The notes: generated from the sequence alone by a model not told the origin. Positions 43,496 through 54,408 are shown, numbered from the stretch's first letter. The stretch: DNA of 64,000 nt from Streptomyces nodosus (GCF_008704995.1 NZ_CP023747.1:6606001-6670000); one strand, 5' to 3'. Numbers and translations: made by a program.

Positions 43496-45148
43496 ATGTA
43501 CTCATCCCGCCCCCGCAGACGGGCAACGGCACTCACCGCCGTCGCCGCCGCAGCCGCCCTGGTGACGGCCGGTTGCTCCGGCGGCACCTCCGGCACCGCA
43601 GCGACCGGGTCCTCCGACGCGCTGACCACCTTCACCCCGAAAGGCTCGGGATCGGTCGACACGATCACCTGGAACGTCTTCCAGGGCGAGCCGCAGACCG
43701 TCGACCCCTTCCAGTCGGCGGACTACACACCGAACATGATCAACTCGAACATGTGCGAGACCCTGCTCGCACAGACGCCCGACTTCCAGATCAAGCCCAA
43801 TCTGGCGACGTCGTACTCGAATCCCGACCCGACGACCTGGGTCTACAAGCTGCGCGACGACGTCACCTTCTGGGACGGCTCGCCGATGACCGCCGACGAC
43901 GTCGTGTGGAGCATGCGGCACAACATGACGGACAAGTCGAGCTTCTACGGCTACCTGTACGCGAACGTCGCCTCGATCACGAAGACGGGCGCCGGCGAAG
44001 TGACCGTCCGGCTCAAGAAGCCCGACTATCTCTTCAACGACGAATTGGCGAGCTTCGCCGGTGTGGTCGTCGAGAAGAAGTTCTACGAGCAGCACGGCGA
44101 CAAGGTCGGTACGCCGGGCGTCGGTGTCATGTGCACCGGTCCCTACAAGTACGCCAAGTGGACGCAGGGCCAGTCGATCGACGTGAGCCGCTACGACGGC
44201 TACTGGAACACATCGCTGCCACGGAAGGTGAAGAACATCGACTTCACCTTCCTGACCGACGACTCCGCGATCACCTCCGGTCTGCTCTCGGGCCAGATCG
44301 ACGGAACGTACGGCCCGCCGACGGCCGGGCTGGCACAGCTGAAGGCATCGTCGGCGGGCAAGCTCTACTCGGGTGCCGCGCCCCTGGCTGTCACGCTCGT
44401 GGTCGCGAACCACAAGGGCGCGATGGGCAACGCCGATGTGCGTAAGGCGCTCCAGATGGCCATCGACTGGAAGGGCATCGGCAACCAGGTGTACGCCGGT
44501 CAGGGGACCGCCGTTCCGCTGCAGACCGTGCCGGCCGTGTACGGCTTCGCGAAGGACGAGCTGACCTCGTACGCCGACTCGGTGAAGACCGATGGCACCG
44601 CGAAGATCGACGAGGCGAAGAAGCTGCTCGCCGGCGTTCCGGCCGATGTGAAGTCGAAGCAGATCAGCCTCGTGGTTCCGCAGCAGGCGGAGACACAGCA
44701 GCTGGGTATCGGGATCAAGGCCGCGGCTGACAAGATCGGCCTGAACTTCAAGCTCAACGTCGTACCTGCCACCGGCTACTCCAACTACCTGTACGACCCG
44801 GCGACGCGCGGCAACACCGACCTGCTGTACACACAGTTCTGGCCGAACATCCCGAATCCGCTCGACTGGCTGGGCCTCACCGCGATCACCGGCGGCACCT
44901 TCAACCAGTCCGGCTACAAGGGCATCGACGGGCTCTATGCCGAGGCGGTCAGCACCAAGGACGAAAGCGCCCGCTCCGAGCTGGTCGTGCAGATGGAGCA
45001 GAAGCTGCACGACGAGATGGATCCGATGTTCTCCGGCATCCAGCTGACGAACGACGTATGGCTCGGAAGCAGGATCACCGGGGCGCCGGCGGCATTCGAC
45101 TACGTCTACTACCCATGGGCGGCCTACCTCAGCGGAACCGGCAAGTAG
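43496..45148 (+). CDS. ABC transporter substrate-binding lipoprotein (family 5)
   Basis: A 550-residue lipoprotein: signal peptide MYSSRPRRRATALTAVAAAA with lipobox LVTAGC (Cys27), then the family-5 peptide-binding fold (VDPFQSADYTPNMINSNMCE, DVTFWDGSPMTADDVVWSMR, RGNTDLLYTQFWPNIPNPLD). It ends SGTGK at a stop 50 bp before the converging FtsX-type gene. It is unusual in being the last gene of the operon, 14 bp after the OppF-type gene. It captures the substrate on the outer membrane face. Confidence 0.93.
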   Translation: MYSSRPRRRATALTAVAAAAALVTAGCSGGTSGTAATGSSDALTTFTPKGSGSVDTITWNVFQGEPQTVDPFQSADYTPNMINSNMCETLLAQTPDFQIKPNLATSYSNPDPTTWVYKLRDDVTFWDGSPMTADDVVWSMRHNMTDKSSFYGYLYANVASITKTGAGEVTVRLKKPDYLFNDELASFAGVVVEKKFYEQHGDKVGTPGVGVMCTGPYKYAKWTQGQSIDVSRYDGYWNTSLPRKVKNIDFTFLTDDSAITSGLLSGQIDGTYGPPTAGLAQLKASSAGKLYSGAAPLAVTLVVANHKGAMGNADVRKALQMAIDWKGIGNQVYAGQGTAVPLQTVPAVYGFAKDELTSYADSVKTDGTAKIDEAKKLLAGVPADVKSKQISLVVPQQAETQQLGIGIKAAADKIGLNFKLNVVPATGYSNYLYDPATRGNTDLLYTQFWPNIPNPLDWLGLTAITGGTFNQSGYKGIDGLYAEAVSTKDESARSELVVQMEQKLHDEMDPMFSGIQLTNDVWLGSRITGAPAAFDYVYYPWAAYLSGTGK

Positions 45149-45198
45149 TCCTCGCTCCGGCCCGGCTCTCGCCGCTCGCCGAGGCCGAACGCCCCCCG

Positions 45199-47681
45199 TC
45201 AGCCCTTCCGGTCGCGGAGCGCCGCTCGCGCCGGGAGGGCGACGGCGAGCAGGGCGAGGACCGTCGCGGCCGCGGCGAAGGCCCCGTACACCAGCGGGGG
45301 TATGTACGGGTCCTCGCCGGTCAGGCCGCGCATCATCGGGGTCAGGGTGGCCGCGGCGATCGCCGTGCCCAGGACGATGCCGGACACCGCCACCAGCAGG
45401 CCCTCCCAGCGCAGCATGTCCATCACCTGACGCCCGGTGGCGCCGACGAGTCGGAGCATGCCGAGCTCACGACGGCGGTCCAGGACGGTCATCACCAGGG
45501 TGTTGACGGCGGCGACGGCGGCGAAGCCGCCCAGGACCCCGGCCATCGTGGCGTTGGCCCAGGCGTTGAGCTCACGGTCGGTGTTCTGCTCGACCGCGTA
45601 GCCGGAGGGGTCGGTGACCTTGCCCAACGGGGCGAGGGCCCTCGCATCTCCGCCACGTACCAGCAGTGTGCTGCTGAAGCCCGAGGTGACATGGGCGGCC
45701 AGGGACGCACGGTCCATGGTCACGGCCGCGAGGCCGAGCCCGCGGCCGTACACGGCGACGACCTCGGGACTGGCCTTGGTGCCGTCCGGAAGGTACATCG
45801 GCAGCTTGTCACCGACCTCGACCTTCGCCGACATGGCGAGCATCTTGTCGACGGCGACACGGCCCTTGCCGACCCGGTCCAGGCTGCCGCTGCGCACATC
45901 GAGGTCCTGCACCTTCGCGAGCTGCGCCCCGGAGCCGGATATGCCCTGGGTCGCGGCGCCCTGCAGCCACCGGTCGCCGCCGGAGCCGACGGACACGAGC
46001 ACCTGAGTGTCGAGCAGGCCCACGGCCGCCTCGACGCCGGGTGCGCGGGCGGCCCGGTCGACGGCCTCTGCGGGCAGCCCCGCGGGGTGCGTGATGACAT
46101 GGTCCGCGGTGACGCCGGCGCGCAACTGCTGTGCGGCGACGTGGCTTTCGCTCGTGTGCATGAAGGTGAGCGTCGAGGCGAACGCCATGGCCAGCACGAT
46201 CGGGATGATCGCGGAGGCCAGACGACGGGCGTTCGTACGGGAGTTGGCCGCGGCGAGCGCGGCCGCGGCGCCGAGGCCGCGCAGCGGAAGCCCGAACAGC
46301 GCCGCGCACAGCCGCGCCACCAGCGGGCCGAGCAGCGCCACGGCGAGCATGAAGAGCATGACGACACCGAGGGCGGCGTTGGCCGCGTCGTCCCCGGCCG
46401 AACGGGCGGCGAGGACGGTGAGGAAGCCGCCGCCGACGAGGGCGCCGAGGCCCAGCACGGTGCGGATCACGTCCGGCCGCAGCCGCTCCACCGACGCCTC
46501 GGTGAGCGCCTGCCGCGGCTTGATCTTCGCGGGCCGGCGCCCGGCCGCCCAGCTGGCGAAGAGCGCGGTCAGCAGCCCCATGCCGACGGCGACGACGAGC
46601 GGGATCCACGAGACATGCAGGTCCACGGGGGCCGGGACGGCCCCGCGGTCCTTCAACTGCCCGAACCACCAGTGCGCGAGCCCGATCCCCGGCAGGCATC
46701 CGACCAGCCCGGCGAGCGGCGCGACGAGCAGCGCCTCGGCGGCGACCGCACGGCGGATCTGCCGCGGAGTGGCGCCGATGGCGCGCAGCAGCGCGAACTC
46801 CTGGGCGCGCTGGGCGACGGACAGCGCGACCGTGCCGGACGCGGTGAAGACGGCGACCATGGCGGCGATGCCGCCGAAGGAGCCGCCGAGCCCGGTGAGT
46901 GTTTCCTTGGCGTACCCGAGCCCGCGGTCCTCGACGGCGCCGCGGCCGTCGTCGGTGTGCACCCTGGCGCCGGAGCCGGTGAGAGCCTTCTTCACTCCGG
47001 CGGCGAGGGCCTCGGTGTCCGCCCCGTCCCTCGCCAGCACGGCGATGGCGTCGGCCTTGCCGGGATGCCCGGCGAGCGCGGGGGACTGGGCGTCGGCGAA
47101 CCAGGCTGTGGGCCCCTCGGCCCCATCGCCGGACCCGGTCTTCGCCAGCCCGGAGACGCGGAAGTCGGCGCGCCCGGTGGCGGTGTCGAACGCGACGGTG
47201 TCGCCGACGCCGGCCTTCGCGGCGGTGGCGTCGAGCACCACCTCGCCGGTACGGGGCGCGGCCCCGGAGGTGAGCGTGGCGCCGGTGAAGGCGTGCGATC
47301 CCCAGCCGTGGCCCGTCAGAGCGCCGTCGTCCCGGCGCACCGGGAACGTGAAGTCCGGCACCGCCGCTCCCGCGCCGGGCGCGCGGGCCGCCCTGTCGGC
47401 CAGCGCGATGTCCAGGCGTGCCGTGTCCGGCAGCAGGACCGCCGACTCGGAGCGGCTGTCGCCGCTGCCCGTGACGAGGCGGGCGTACTGGTCCGCCGCC
47501 ACGACGACCGGAGCCTTCGCGTACCGCTCCGCCGGCACCGATGCGCGAAGGCCCGTCTCCAGGAGGATGCCGCAGGCCGAGACGATCAGTGCCGCCATCA
47601 TCAGCGCGACAAAGGTGCCGACGAACGCCGCGGGCTTGAAGCGCACGGCCGCACGGGCGAGGCCGTTGGGGGCGAAGCTCC

Positions 47682-47685
<4 letters not shown>
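45199..47685 (-). CDS. FtsX-like ABC transporter permease
   Basis: An 828-residue permease with the double FtsX layout: N-terminal helix (GTFVALMMAALIVSACGILL), a large extracytoplasmic domain, then helices around 290-410 (VAVFTASGTVALSVAQRAQE, FALLRAIGATPRQIRRAVAA). A second copy spans the C-terminal half (AVNTLVMTVLDRRRELGMLR, LVGATGRQVMDMLRWEGLLV). The RRELxxLRLxGATxxQ motifs are classic for MacB/LolE relatives. Its ATG overlaps the ATPase stop (ATGA), so both form an exporter or an envelope-mechanotransmission pair. Substrate unknown. Confidence 0.92.
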
Positions 47686-48497
<812 letters not shown>

Positions 48498-49183
48498 GTC
48501 CGTCCTCTCACCATCTCTTCGAGCCGATGATTCGAAGCTACGGATCGCGGCCATTGCGGACCATGGCGGCTGCTGGCGGATCCGGGGTGGGGATAACCCG
48601 AGGCCGGGCCACGGGCCGGAGAGAAACGCGGTGTCCCGCATCAGGGCGGAGCCGGTAGGAAGTGAAGATGACCGGTGACGCGCTCGACCCTGTGGCCTTG
48701 CTGCTCTTCTTTTTTTCATGAGGCGAGGGCCGTGTACGAGTCCTGCTCTCGCCAGGAGCCCGCTATCCAGGTGAGCCCCTCCAGCGGGTCGTGCCCGCAC
48801 GCCTCGGCCCACAACCCGCCGATCCAGCAGCCGGTCAACACCCAGCCACTCAAGGCCGGTTCGAGGGTCCGTCCCTCGCCGCGAGCAGCCGTTCGAACGC
48901 CGAGGCCTGTCGGCGCGGCGTGGGGGGAACGTCCCGGGGCAGTCGAAGTACGGCGCGGTTGTTCGCTCTGCCGTACGACAGCTCATACCGGAGCGGGAAG
49001 CCTGCGGGGGGACTTTATCAACAGCCCATTGCGCACACCTCCCGGGCGACTACTCTGAGTTGCCACCAGTCGACAGGGGGTCGCATTCCAGGCTCTCTCG
49101 ACCGGTGCCGCGAGGGCGTATGCCCGAGTCGCGCATGCCCGGGGGAGCCCCACGCTCCCGACGCACCCAGTACGAGGACGCCG
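48498..49183. other. divergent intergenic region (686 bp)
   Basis: This separates the exporter operon from the conservon-type gene. No strong gene. On the minus strand at about 48716-48868 one frame gives the plausible tail LSGWVLTGCWIGGLWAEACG, LEGLTWIAGSWREQDSYTAL, stop; it may be a very small protein or a remnant, and I could not define a good start. A T-rich run lies at 48705-48716. The right part precedes the GAGGA ribosome binding site of the gene at 49184. Confidence 0.35.
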
Positions 49184-51421
49184 ATGTCTCACCTTCGCGC
49201 ACCGGCCGCGCACGCAGACCGCCGTGAGGGCGGACGGCACGGGCGACCGGACCCCCGCGCCGTCCCGCCGCCCACCGAGATCCGGATACGGCGCAGACTG
49301 CTGCGCCTGGCGATCCTGCCGCCCCTCGCGGTGGCCCTCAGCGCCTGCGCCGCCGTGCTCTTCCTCGTCTGCTTCAGCGGCGCGCACCCCACTCCCACCC
49401 CCGCGCTCTGGGTCGTGCTCGCGGGCGCCCTCGCGGTGGCCCTCGGGGCCCTGGTGATCGCGGTCGTGGCCGCCGAGCGTGCCGCCGGGTCCGTGTACGA
49501 CGGGCTGGAGATGCTGCGCAGCGCCAACGCCCTAGGTGAGGACGTTCTGCGAGACCTGGTCGAGGCGCTGCGCCGCGGGGAGCCACCGCCCGCCCGCACG
49601 GCGCGCGGCGGACCGGCCGCGGACGCCGACGACTTCGAGTTGCTCGCCGCCGAACTGGCCCGCGCCCACGACGGCGCCGTCGTCGCGGTCGTCCGGGCCG
49701 CGCAGCTCTCCAGCCACACCGGCAGCGAACAGAAGCTCGAGGTCTTCGTCCATCTCGCCCGGCGCCTCCAGTCTCTCGTGCACCGGGAGATCTCGATCCT
49801 CGACGAGCTGGAGAGCGGGATCGAGGATCCCGACCTGCTCCAGGGTCTCTTCCGCATCGACCACCTCGCCACCCGTATCCGGCGCCATGCCGAGAACCTC
49901 GCCGTGCTCGGCGGCGCCGTCTCCCGCCGACAGTGGAGCAACCCGATCCCCGTGACCGAGGTGCTGCGTTCGGCGATCGCCGAGGTCGACGAGTATGTGC
50001 GGGTCAAGCTGGTGCCACCCGTCGAGGGCACCCTGCGCGGTCATGCCGTCGCCGATGTCGTCCATCTGCTGGCCGAACTCATCGAGAACGCCACGGTGTA
50101 CTCGGCCCCGCACACGCAGGTGCTGTTGCGTGCCGAACTGGTCACCTCGGGGCTCGCCATCGAGGTCGAGGACCGCGGCCTCGGTATGTCCCTGGCCGAA
50201 CAGGACACCATGAACGCCCTGCTCGCCGAGCCCGACCAGGTCAATGTGGCCGGGCTGCTGGCGGAGGGCCGTATCGGGCTGTTCGTGGTCTCCCAGCTCG
50301 CCCGGCGGCACGGCATCCATGTCCGCCTGCAGACCAATATCTACGGCGGTGTGCAGGCGGTGCTCGTCGTGCCGCAGGGGCTGCTGGGGCCGGCACCGGT
50401 CACGGCGGGGACGAGGTCACCCGAGCTGCCGAGAGGGGCGGATGAGGGGCAGATGCCGTACGGCACGGGGCCGTTCGGCATGCCCGGTGTGACGGGAGCG
50501 TGGGGAGTGGCACCGGCGATCACTCCTGCCCCTGCCCCTGTCCCTGTCGCTGTCCCTGGCTCCGATTCGTCTCCGGTCGCTTCCGAGCACTCCGTGTTTC
50601 CCGGCCGGCGGCAGGCGGAGCACGAGGGGGCCCTGGGCGACCGGGATCGGTTTCCCGAGGACCCTGACCGGCTTCCCGTCGACCGTGGTCGACCTTCTGC
50701 CGATGGTGAGGGGCAGGAGTCCGACGGTGGATGGCAGGAGTCCGATGGTGAACGGTCGGAGCTCGACAGTGAGCGGCCCGAGTTCGATCACGATCGGGTC
50801 CCGACTGGCCGCGTACAGATCGCGCCCGATCAGGATCAGCTCCAGACCGGGCCTGTGCGGACGCCCGACGACCATGTCCGGGCTTCCGGAGACGGCGAGC
50901 GGACCCCGATCGACTGCCCTGCCGAGCAGTGGCCCGGAGTCCCGCCCGGTGACGGTGTCGCCGGAAACGCGGAAGCTCCGGCCGTGCGCCAGGGCGGCGC
51001 CCGGCCCGACACCTCGGGCAGGCCCCGGCTGCCCCGCCGCCGCGCCCAGGAGCACATCGCACCCCAGCTGCGCGACGGCCCCACCCCGCGGACCTTCCCT
51101 CAGGACGCCGACCGGTACGTCCCTCACGACCCCGGCCTGATGGCCGCGTTCCGGCGGGGCATCGGACTCGCGGAGGCCCGGCAGCGAGTAGAGCCCGACC
51201 ACGCCGAGGCGTACGCGGGCACGGCACCGGTCGCCTCCCCGCACGGCGACCTTCTGCCCGTCGGCTCCCCGCACTCCAGTGCGGCGGCCTCCGACGGCGT
51301 ACCGGAGCCCTCCCACGCCGTGCCGCCAGGGAACCCGGCGCGCACCGCCGAGGCATACGCCCCGCACCGATCCGCGGACGACCCGGCCACCCCGCACATG
51401 GGGAGCGCACCGGCCGGATGA
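49184..51421 (+). CDS. CvnA-type sensor histidine kinase-like ATP-binding protein
   Basis: A 745-residue conservon first protein. It has a cytosolic N-terminus, two membrane helices at about 45-65 and 70-96, a coiled linker (SVYDGLEMLRSANALGEDVL), then a kinase-like domain (LQSLVHREISILDELESGIE, DPDLLQGLFRIDHLATRIRR, HAENLAVLGG; HLLAELIENATVYSAP is the N-box; EDRGLGMS the G1-type loop). The DHLATRIRRHAEN box resembles the DHp region of conservon kinases, in which the phosphate-accepting His is often degenerate. From about residue 420 the tail is a long D/E/R/P-rich low-complexity region with degenerate repeats of the SDGEW/PDRLP kind. A CvnB-like gene follows 60 bp later. Confidence 0.85.
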   Translation: MSHLRAPAAHADRREGGRHGRPDPRAVPPPTEIRIRRRLLRLAILPPLAVALSACAAVLFLVCFSGAHPTPTPALWVVLAGALAVALGALVIAVVAAERAAGSVYDGLEMLRSANALGEDVLRDLVEALRRGEPPPARTARGGPAADADDFELLAAELARAHDGAVVAVVRAAQLSSHTGSEQKLEVFVHLARRLQSLVHREISILDELESGIEDPDLLQGLFRIDHLATRIRRHAENLAVLGGAVSRRQWSNPIPVTEVLRSAIAEVDEYVRVKLVPPVEGTLRGHAVADVVHLLAELIENATVYSAPHTQVLLRAELVTSGLAIEVEDRGLGMSLAEQDTMNALLAEPDQVNVAGLLAEGRIGLFVVSQLARRHGIHVRLQTNIYGGVQAVLVVPQGLLGPAPVTAGTRSPELPRGADEGQMPYGTGPFGMPGVTGAWGVAPAITPAPAPVPVAVPGSDSSPVASEHSVFPGRRQAEHEGALGDRDRFPEDPDRLPVDRGRPSADGEGQESDGGWQESDGERSELDSERPEFDHDRVPTGRVQIAPDQDQLQTGPVRTPDDHVRASGDGERTPIDCPAEQWPGVPPGDGVAGNAEAPAVRQGGARPDTSGRPRLPRRRAQEHIAPQLRDGPTPRTFPQDADRYVPHDPGLMAAFRRGIGLAEARQRVEPDHAEAYAGTAPVASPHGDLLPVGSPHSSAAASDGVPEPSHAVPPGNPARTAEAYAPHRSADDPATPHMGSAPAG

Positions 51422-51481
51422 TCACCCGCCCCGACCCCCTCCGTCTCCGCAGACCTGCCTACCCCAAGGAGCCGATCCACC

Positions 51482-51994
51482 ATGGCGAGCGAGGCGCCGA
51501 CCGCCCGTGCCACCACCGATGTCTCCGACCTCGACTGGCTGTTGAGCGGCCTCGTCCAACGCGTACCGCACACCAGGAGCGCCGTCCTGCTGTCCTGTGA
51601 CGGTCTGGTGAAGTCCGTCCACGGCCTCGACCCCGACAGCGCCGACCACATGGCGGCGCTCGCCTCCGGCCTCTACTCCCTCGGACGCAGCGCGGGCGTC
51701 CGCTTCGGGGACGGCGACGAGGTACGGCAGGTCGTCGTGGAACTCGACGCCTCGCTGCTGTTCGTCACCACCGCGGGCCCCGGCAGCTGTCTCGCCGTGC
51801 TCGCCGACGGGGACGCCGACGCGGCGGTCCTCGGCTACGAGATGGCGATGCTCGTCAAGAGCGTGCGACCCCATCTCGCGAGTGCTCCCCGTCGCCCGGT
51901 CGCGCGGACCACACCGAGGAGGTGCGCACCGCCGTCGGCCTCCACCCCTGATCCCGGTGGTGGGGGTGTGAAGGAAAGCTGCGGCCGTGGTTAA
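51482..51994 (+). CDS. roadblock/LC7-domain protein (CvnB type)
   Basis: A 170-residue protein: roadblock/LC7 fold at about 15-125 (LDWLLSGLVQRVPHTRSAVL, LSCDGLVKSVHGLDPDSADH, MAALASGLYSLGRSAGVRFG). CvnB proteins pair with CvnA and act on a CvnD small GTPase. Here the usual CvnC (DUF742) and CvnD genes do not follow; a threonine dehydrogenase does. The last ~35 residues are Pro/Arg-rich and unlike the family; a shift near 51895 would give an ending DHTEEVRTAVGLHP, so a late frameshift is possible. The start has AAGGAG before the ATG at 51482. Confidence 0.85.
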   Translation: MASEAPTARATTDVSDLDWLLSGLVQRVPHTRSAVLLSCDGLVKSVHGLDPDSADHMAALASGLYSLGRSAGVRFGDGDEVRQVVVELDASLLFVTTAGPGSCLAVLADGDADAAVLGYEMAMLVKSVRPHLASAPRRPVARTTPRRCAPPSASTPDPGGGGVKESCGRG

Positions 51995-52118
51995 GAAATC
52001 CTCGATGGACCGGCGTGCCCGCCGTACGGCAGATTTCAGCTTGATCTCACCCCTCTCCCCGGGTACGGGCTCCTTCGACATGCCCTGGTCCGGGGGATTC
52101 ACGCACAGGAGCCGTACG

Positions 52119-53147
52119 TTGAAGGCGCTGGTCAAGGACAAGGCGGAACCGGGACTCTGGCTGATGGACGTCCCGGAGCCGCAGGTCGGCCCCGGGGACG
52201 TGCTGATCAAGGTGCTCCGGACCGGGATCTGCGGAACCGATCTGCACATCCGGTCCTGGGACGGCTGGGCGCAGCAGGCCATCCGTACGCCGCTGGTGGT
52301 CGGACACGAGTTCGTCGGCGAGGTCGTCGGCCTCGGGCGCGACGTCACCGACATCGCCGTGGGCGACCGGGTCAGCGGCGAGGGCCATCTGGTGTGCGGC
52401 AAGTGCCGCAACTGTCTGGCGGGCCGACGCCATCTGTGCCGGGCGACGGTCGGGCTCGGCGTCGGACGGGACGGCGCGTTCGCCGAGTATGTGGCGCTGC
52501 CCGCCTCCAATGTGTGGGTGCATCGCGTCCCCGTCGACCTCGATGTCGCCGCGATCTTCGACCCGTTCGGCAACGCCGTCCACACCGCCCTGTCCTTCCC
52601 GCTGGTCGGCGAGGACGTCCTGATCACCGGGGCCGGACCGATCGGTCTGATGGCCGCCGCCGTGGCCCGGCATGCCGGGGCCCGTAATGTCATGATCACC
52701 GACGTCAGCGAGGACCGCCTGGAGCTGGCCCGCAAGATCGGCGTGAGCCTGGCGCTGAACGTCGCCGACGCCACGATCGCCGACGGCCAGCGCGAGCTCG
52801 GACTGCGCGAGGGCTTCGACATCGGCCTGGAGATGTCCGGCCGCCCCGAGGCGATGCGCGACATGATCGCCAATATGACGCACGGCGGCCGGATCGCCAT
52901 GCTCGGACTGCCCTCCCAGGACTTCCCGGTCGACTGGGCCCGGATCGTCACCTCCATGATCACGATCAAGGGCATCTACGGACGCGAGATGTTCGAGACG
53001 TGGTACGCGATGTCGGTGCTGCTCGAGGGCGGCCTCGACCTCGCCCCTGTGATCACCGGCCGGTACGACTACCGCGACTACGAGGCCGCGTTCGAGGACG
53101 CGGCCGGCGGCAGGGGCGGCAAGGTCATCCTGGACTGGACCGCGTGA
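52119..53147 (+). CDS. tdh: L-threonine 3-dehydrogenase
   Basis: A 342-residue zinc-dependent enzyme that oxidises L-threonine to 2-amino-3-ketobutyrate with NAD+. The start is the TTG at 52119 (LKALVKDKAEPGLWLMDVPE, matching the MKAL start of the family) with GGAG at good spacing. Catalytic zinc: CGTD in GICGTDLHI and VVGHEFVGEVVG. Structural zinc cluster: CGKCRNCLAGRRHLC. NAD motif: GAGPIG. It forms an operon with kbl 37 bp downstream, whose product completes threonine breakdown to glycine and acetyl-CoA. It does not look to have been moved. Confidence 0.95.
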   Translation: MKALVKDKAEPGLWLMDVPEPQVGPGDVLIKVLRTGICGTDLHIRSWDGWAQQAIRTPLVVGHEFVGEVVGLGRDVTDIAVGDRVSGEGHLVCGKCRNCLAGRRHLCRATVGLGVGRDGAFAEYVALPASNVWVHRVPVDLDVAAIFDPFGNAVHTALSFPLVGEDVLITGAGPIGLMAAAVARHAGARNVMITDVSEDRLELARKIGVSLALNVADATIADGQRELGLREGFDIGLEMSGRPEAMRDMIANMTHGGRIAMLGLPSQDFPVDWARIVTSMITIKGIYGREMFETWYAMSVLLEGGLDLAPVITGRYDYRDYEAAFEDAAGGRGGKVILDWTA

Positions 53148-53184
53148 CTCTCCCCTCCCCGCAAGCACTTTGAGGAGCTTTTCG

Positions 53185-54378
53185 ATGTTCGACTCCGTGC
53201 GTGACGACCTTCGCGCCACCCTCGACGAGATCACCGCGGCCGGGCTGCACAAGCCCGAGCGGGTGATCGACACCCCGCAGTCCGCCACCGTGAACGTCAG
53301 CGCGGGCGGCCGTCCCGGCGAGGTGCTCAACTTCTGCGCCAACAACTACCTCGGCCTCGCCGACCACCCCGAGGTGATCGCCGCCGCCCACGAGGCGCTG
53401 GACCGCTGGGGCTACGGCATGGCGTCCGTGCGCTTCATCTGCGGTACGCAGGAGGTGCACAAGGAGCTGGAGGCGCGGCTGTCCGCGTTCCTCGGCCAGG
53501 AGGACACCATCCTGTACTCCTCCTGCTTCGACGCCAACGGCGGCGTCTTCGAGACCCTCCTCGGCCCCGAGGACGCGGTCATCTCCGACGCCCTCAACCA
53601 CGCCTCGATCATCGACGGCATCCGCCTGTCCAAGGCCCGCCGCTTCCGCTACGCCAACCGCGACCTCGCCGATCTGGAGCGGCAACTGAAGGAGGCCGCG
53701 GGTGCCCGCCGCAGGCTGATCGTCACCGACGGCGTCTTCTCGATGGACGGCTATGTGGCGCCGCTGCGCGAGATCTGCGACCTCGCCGACCGCTATGACG
53801 CCATGGTCATGGTCGACGACTCGCACGCCGTCGGCTTCGTCGGCCCCGGCGGCCGCGGCACCCCCGAGCTGCACGGCGTCATGGACCGCGTCGACATCAT
53901 CACCGGCACCCTCGGCAAGGCGCTCGGCGGCGCCTCCGGCGGTTATGTCGCCGCCCGCGCCGAGATCGTCGCCCTGCTGCGCCAGCGCTCGAGGCCGTAC
54001 CTCTTCTCGAACACGCTCGCCCCGGTGATCGCGGCCGCCTCCCTCAAGGTCCTCGACCTGCTGGAGTCGGCGGGCGACATGCGCGAGAAGCTGGCCGAGA
54101 ACACCGCACTCTTCCGCCGCCGTATGACCGACGAGGGCTTCGACGTCCTCCCCGGTGACCACGCCATCGCCCCTGTCATGATCGGCGACGCGGCGCGGGC
54201 CGGACGCCTGGCCGAGCTGCTGCTGGAGCGCGGGGTGTATGTCATCGGGTTCTCCTACCCGGTGGTCCCCGAGGGCCAGGCCCGTATCCGGGTCCAGCTG
54301 TCCGCCGCGCACTCCACCGAGGACGTCAACCGCGCGGTCGACGCCTTTGTGTCGGCGCGGGCCGAGCTGGACGCCTGA
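53185..54378 (+). CDS. kbl: glycine C-acetyltransferase (2-amino-3-ketobutyrate CoA ligase)
   Basis: A 397-residue PLP enzyme of the alpha-oxoamine synthase family. It cleaves 2-amino-3-ketobutyrate with CoA to glycine and acetyl-CoA. It shows NFCANNYLGLADHP, the DSHAVGFVG motif and the PLP lysine in GTLGKALGGASGGY. Ribosome site GAGGAG sits 8 nt before the ATG at 53185. It follows tdh directly and completes the same two-step pathway. A LysR gene lies 30 bp downstream and may be part of the same transcript. Confidence 0.95.
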   Translation: MFDSVRDDLRATLDEITAAGLHKPERVIDTPQSATVNVSAGGRPGEVLNFCANNYLGLADHPEVIAAAHEALDRWGYGMASVRFICGTQEVHKELEARLSAFLGQEDTILYSSCFDANGGVFETLLGPEDAVISDALNHASIIDGIRLSKARRFRYANRDLADLERQLKEAAGARRRLIVTDGVFSMDGYVAPLREICDLADRYDAMVMVDDSHAVGFVGPGGRGTPELHGVMDRVDIITGTLGKALGGASGGYVAARAEIVALLRQRSRPYLFSNTLAPVIAAASLKVLDLLESAGDMREKLAENTALFRRRMTDEGFDVLPGDHAIAPVMIGDAARAGRLAELLLERGVYVIGFSYPVVPEGQARIRVQLSAAHSTEDVNRAVDAFVSARAELDA

Positions 54379-54408
54379 CCTGCCGGAACGCCTGCGATAA
54401 TCGGTTGC

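Noticed and set aside
48716..48868. Small minus-strand reading with WVLTGCWIGGLWAEACG and SWREQDSYTALAS
   Set aside because: It could be a real small protein, but no clear start or family was found; kept as a note in the intergenic entry only.
51995..52118. Riboswitch or leader upstream of tdh
   Set aside because: No convincing conserved structure or repressing hairpin; only the ribosome binding site and TTG start are clear.
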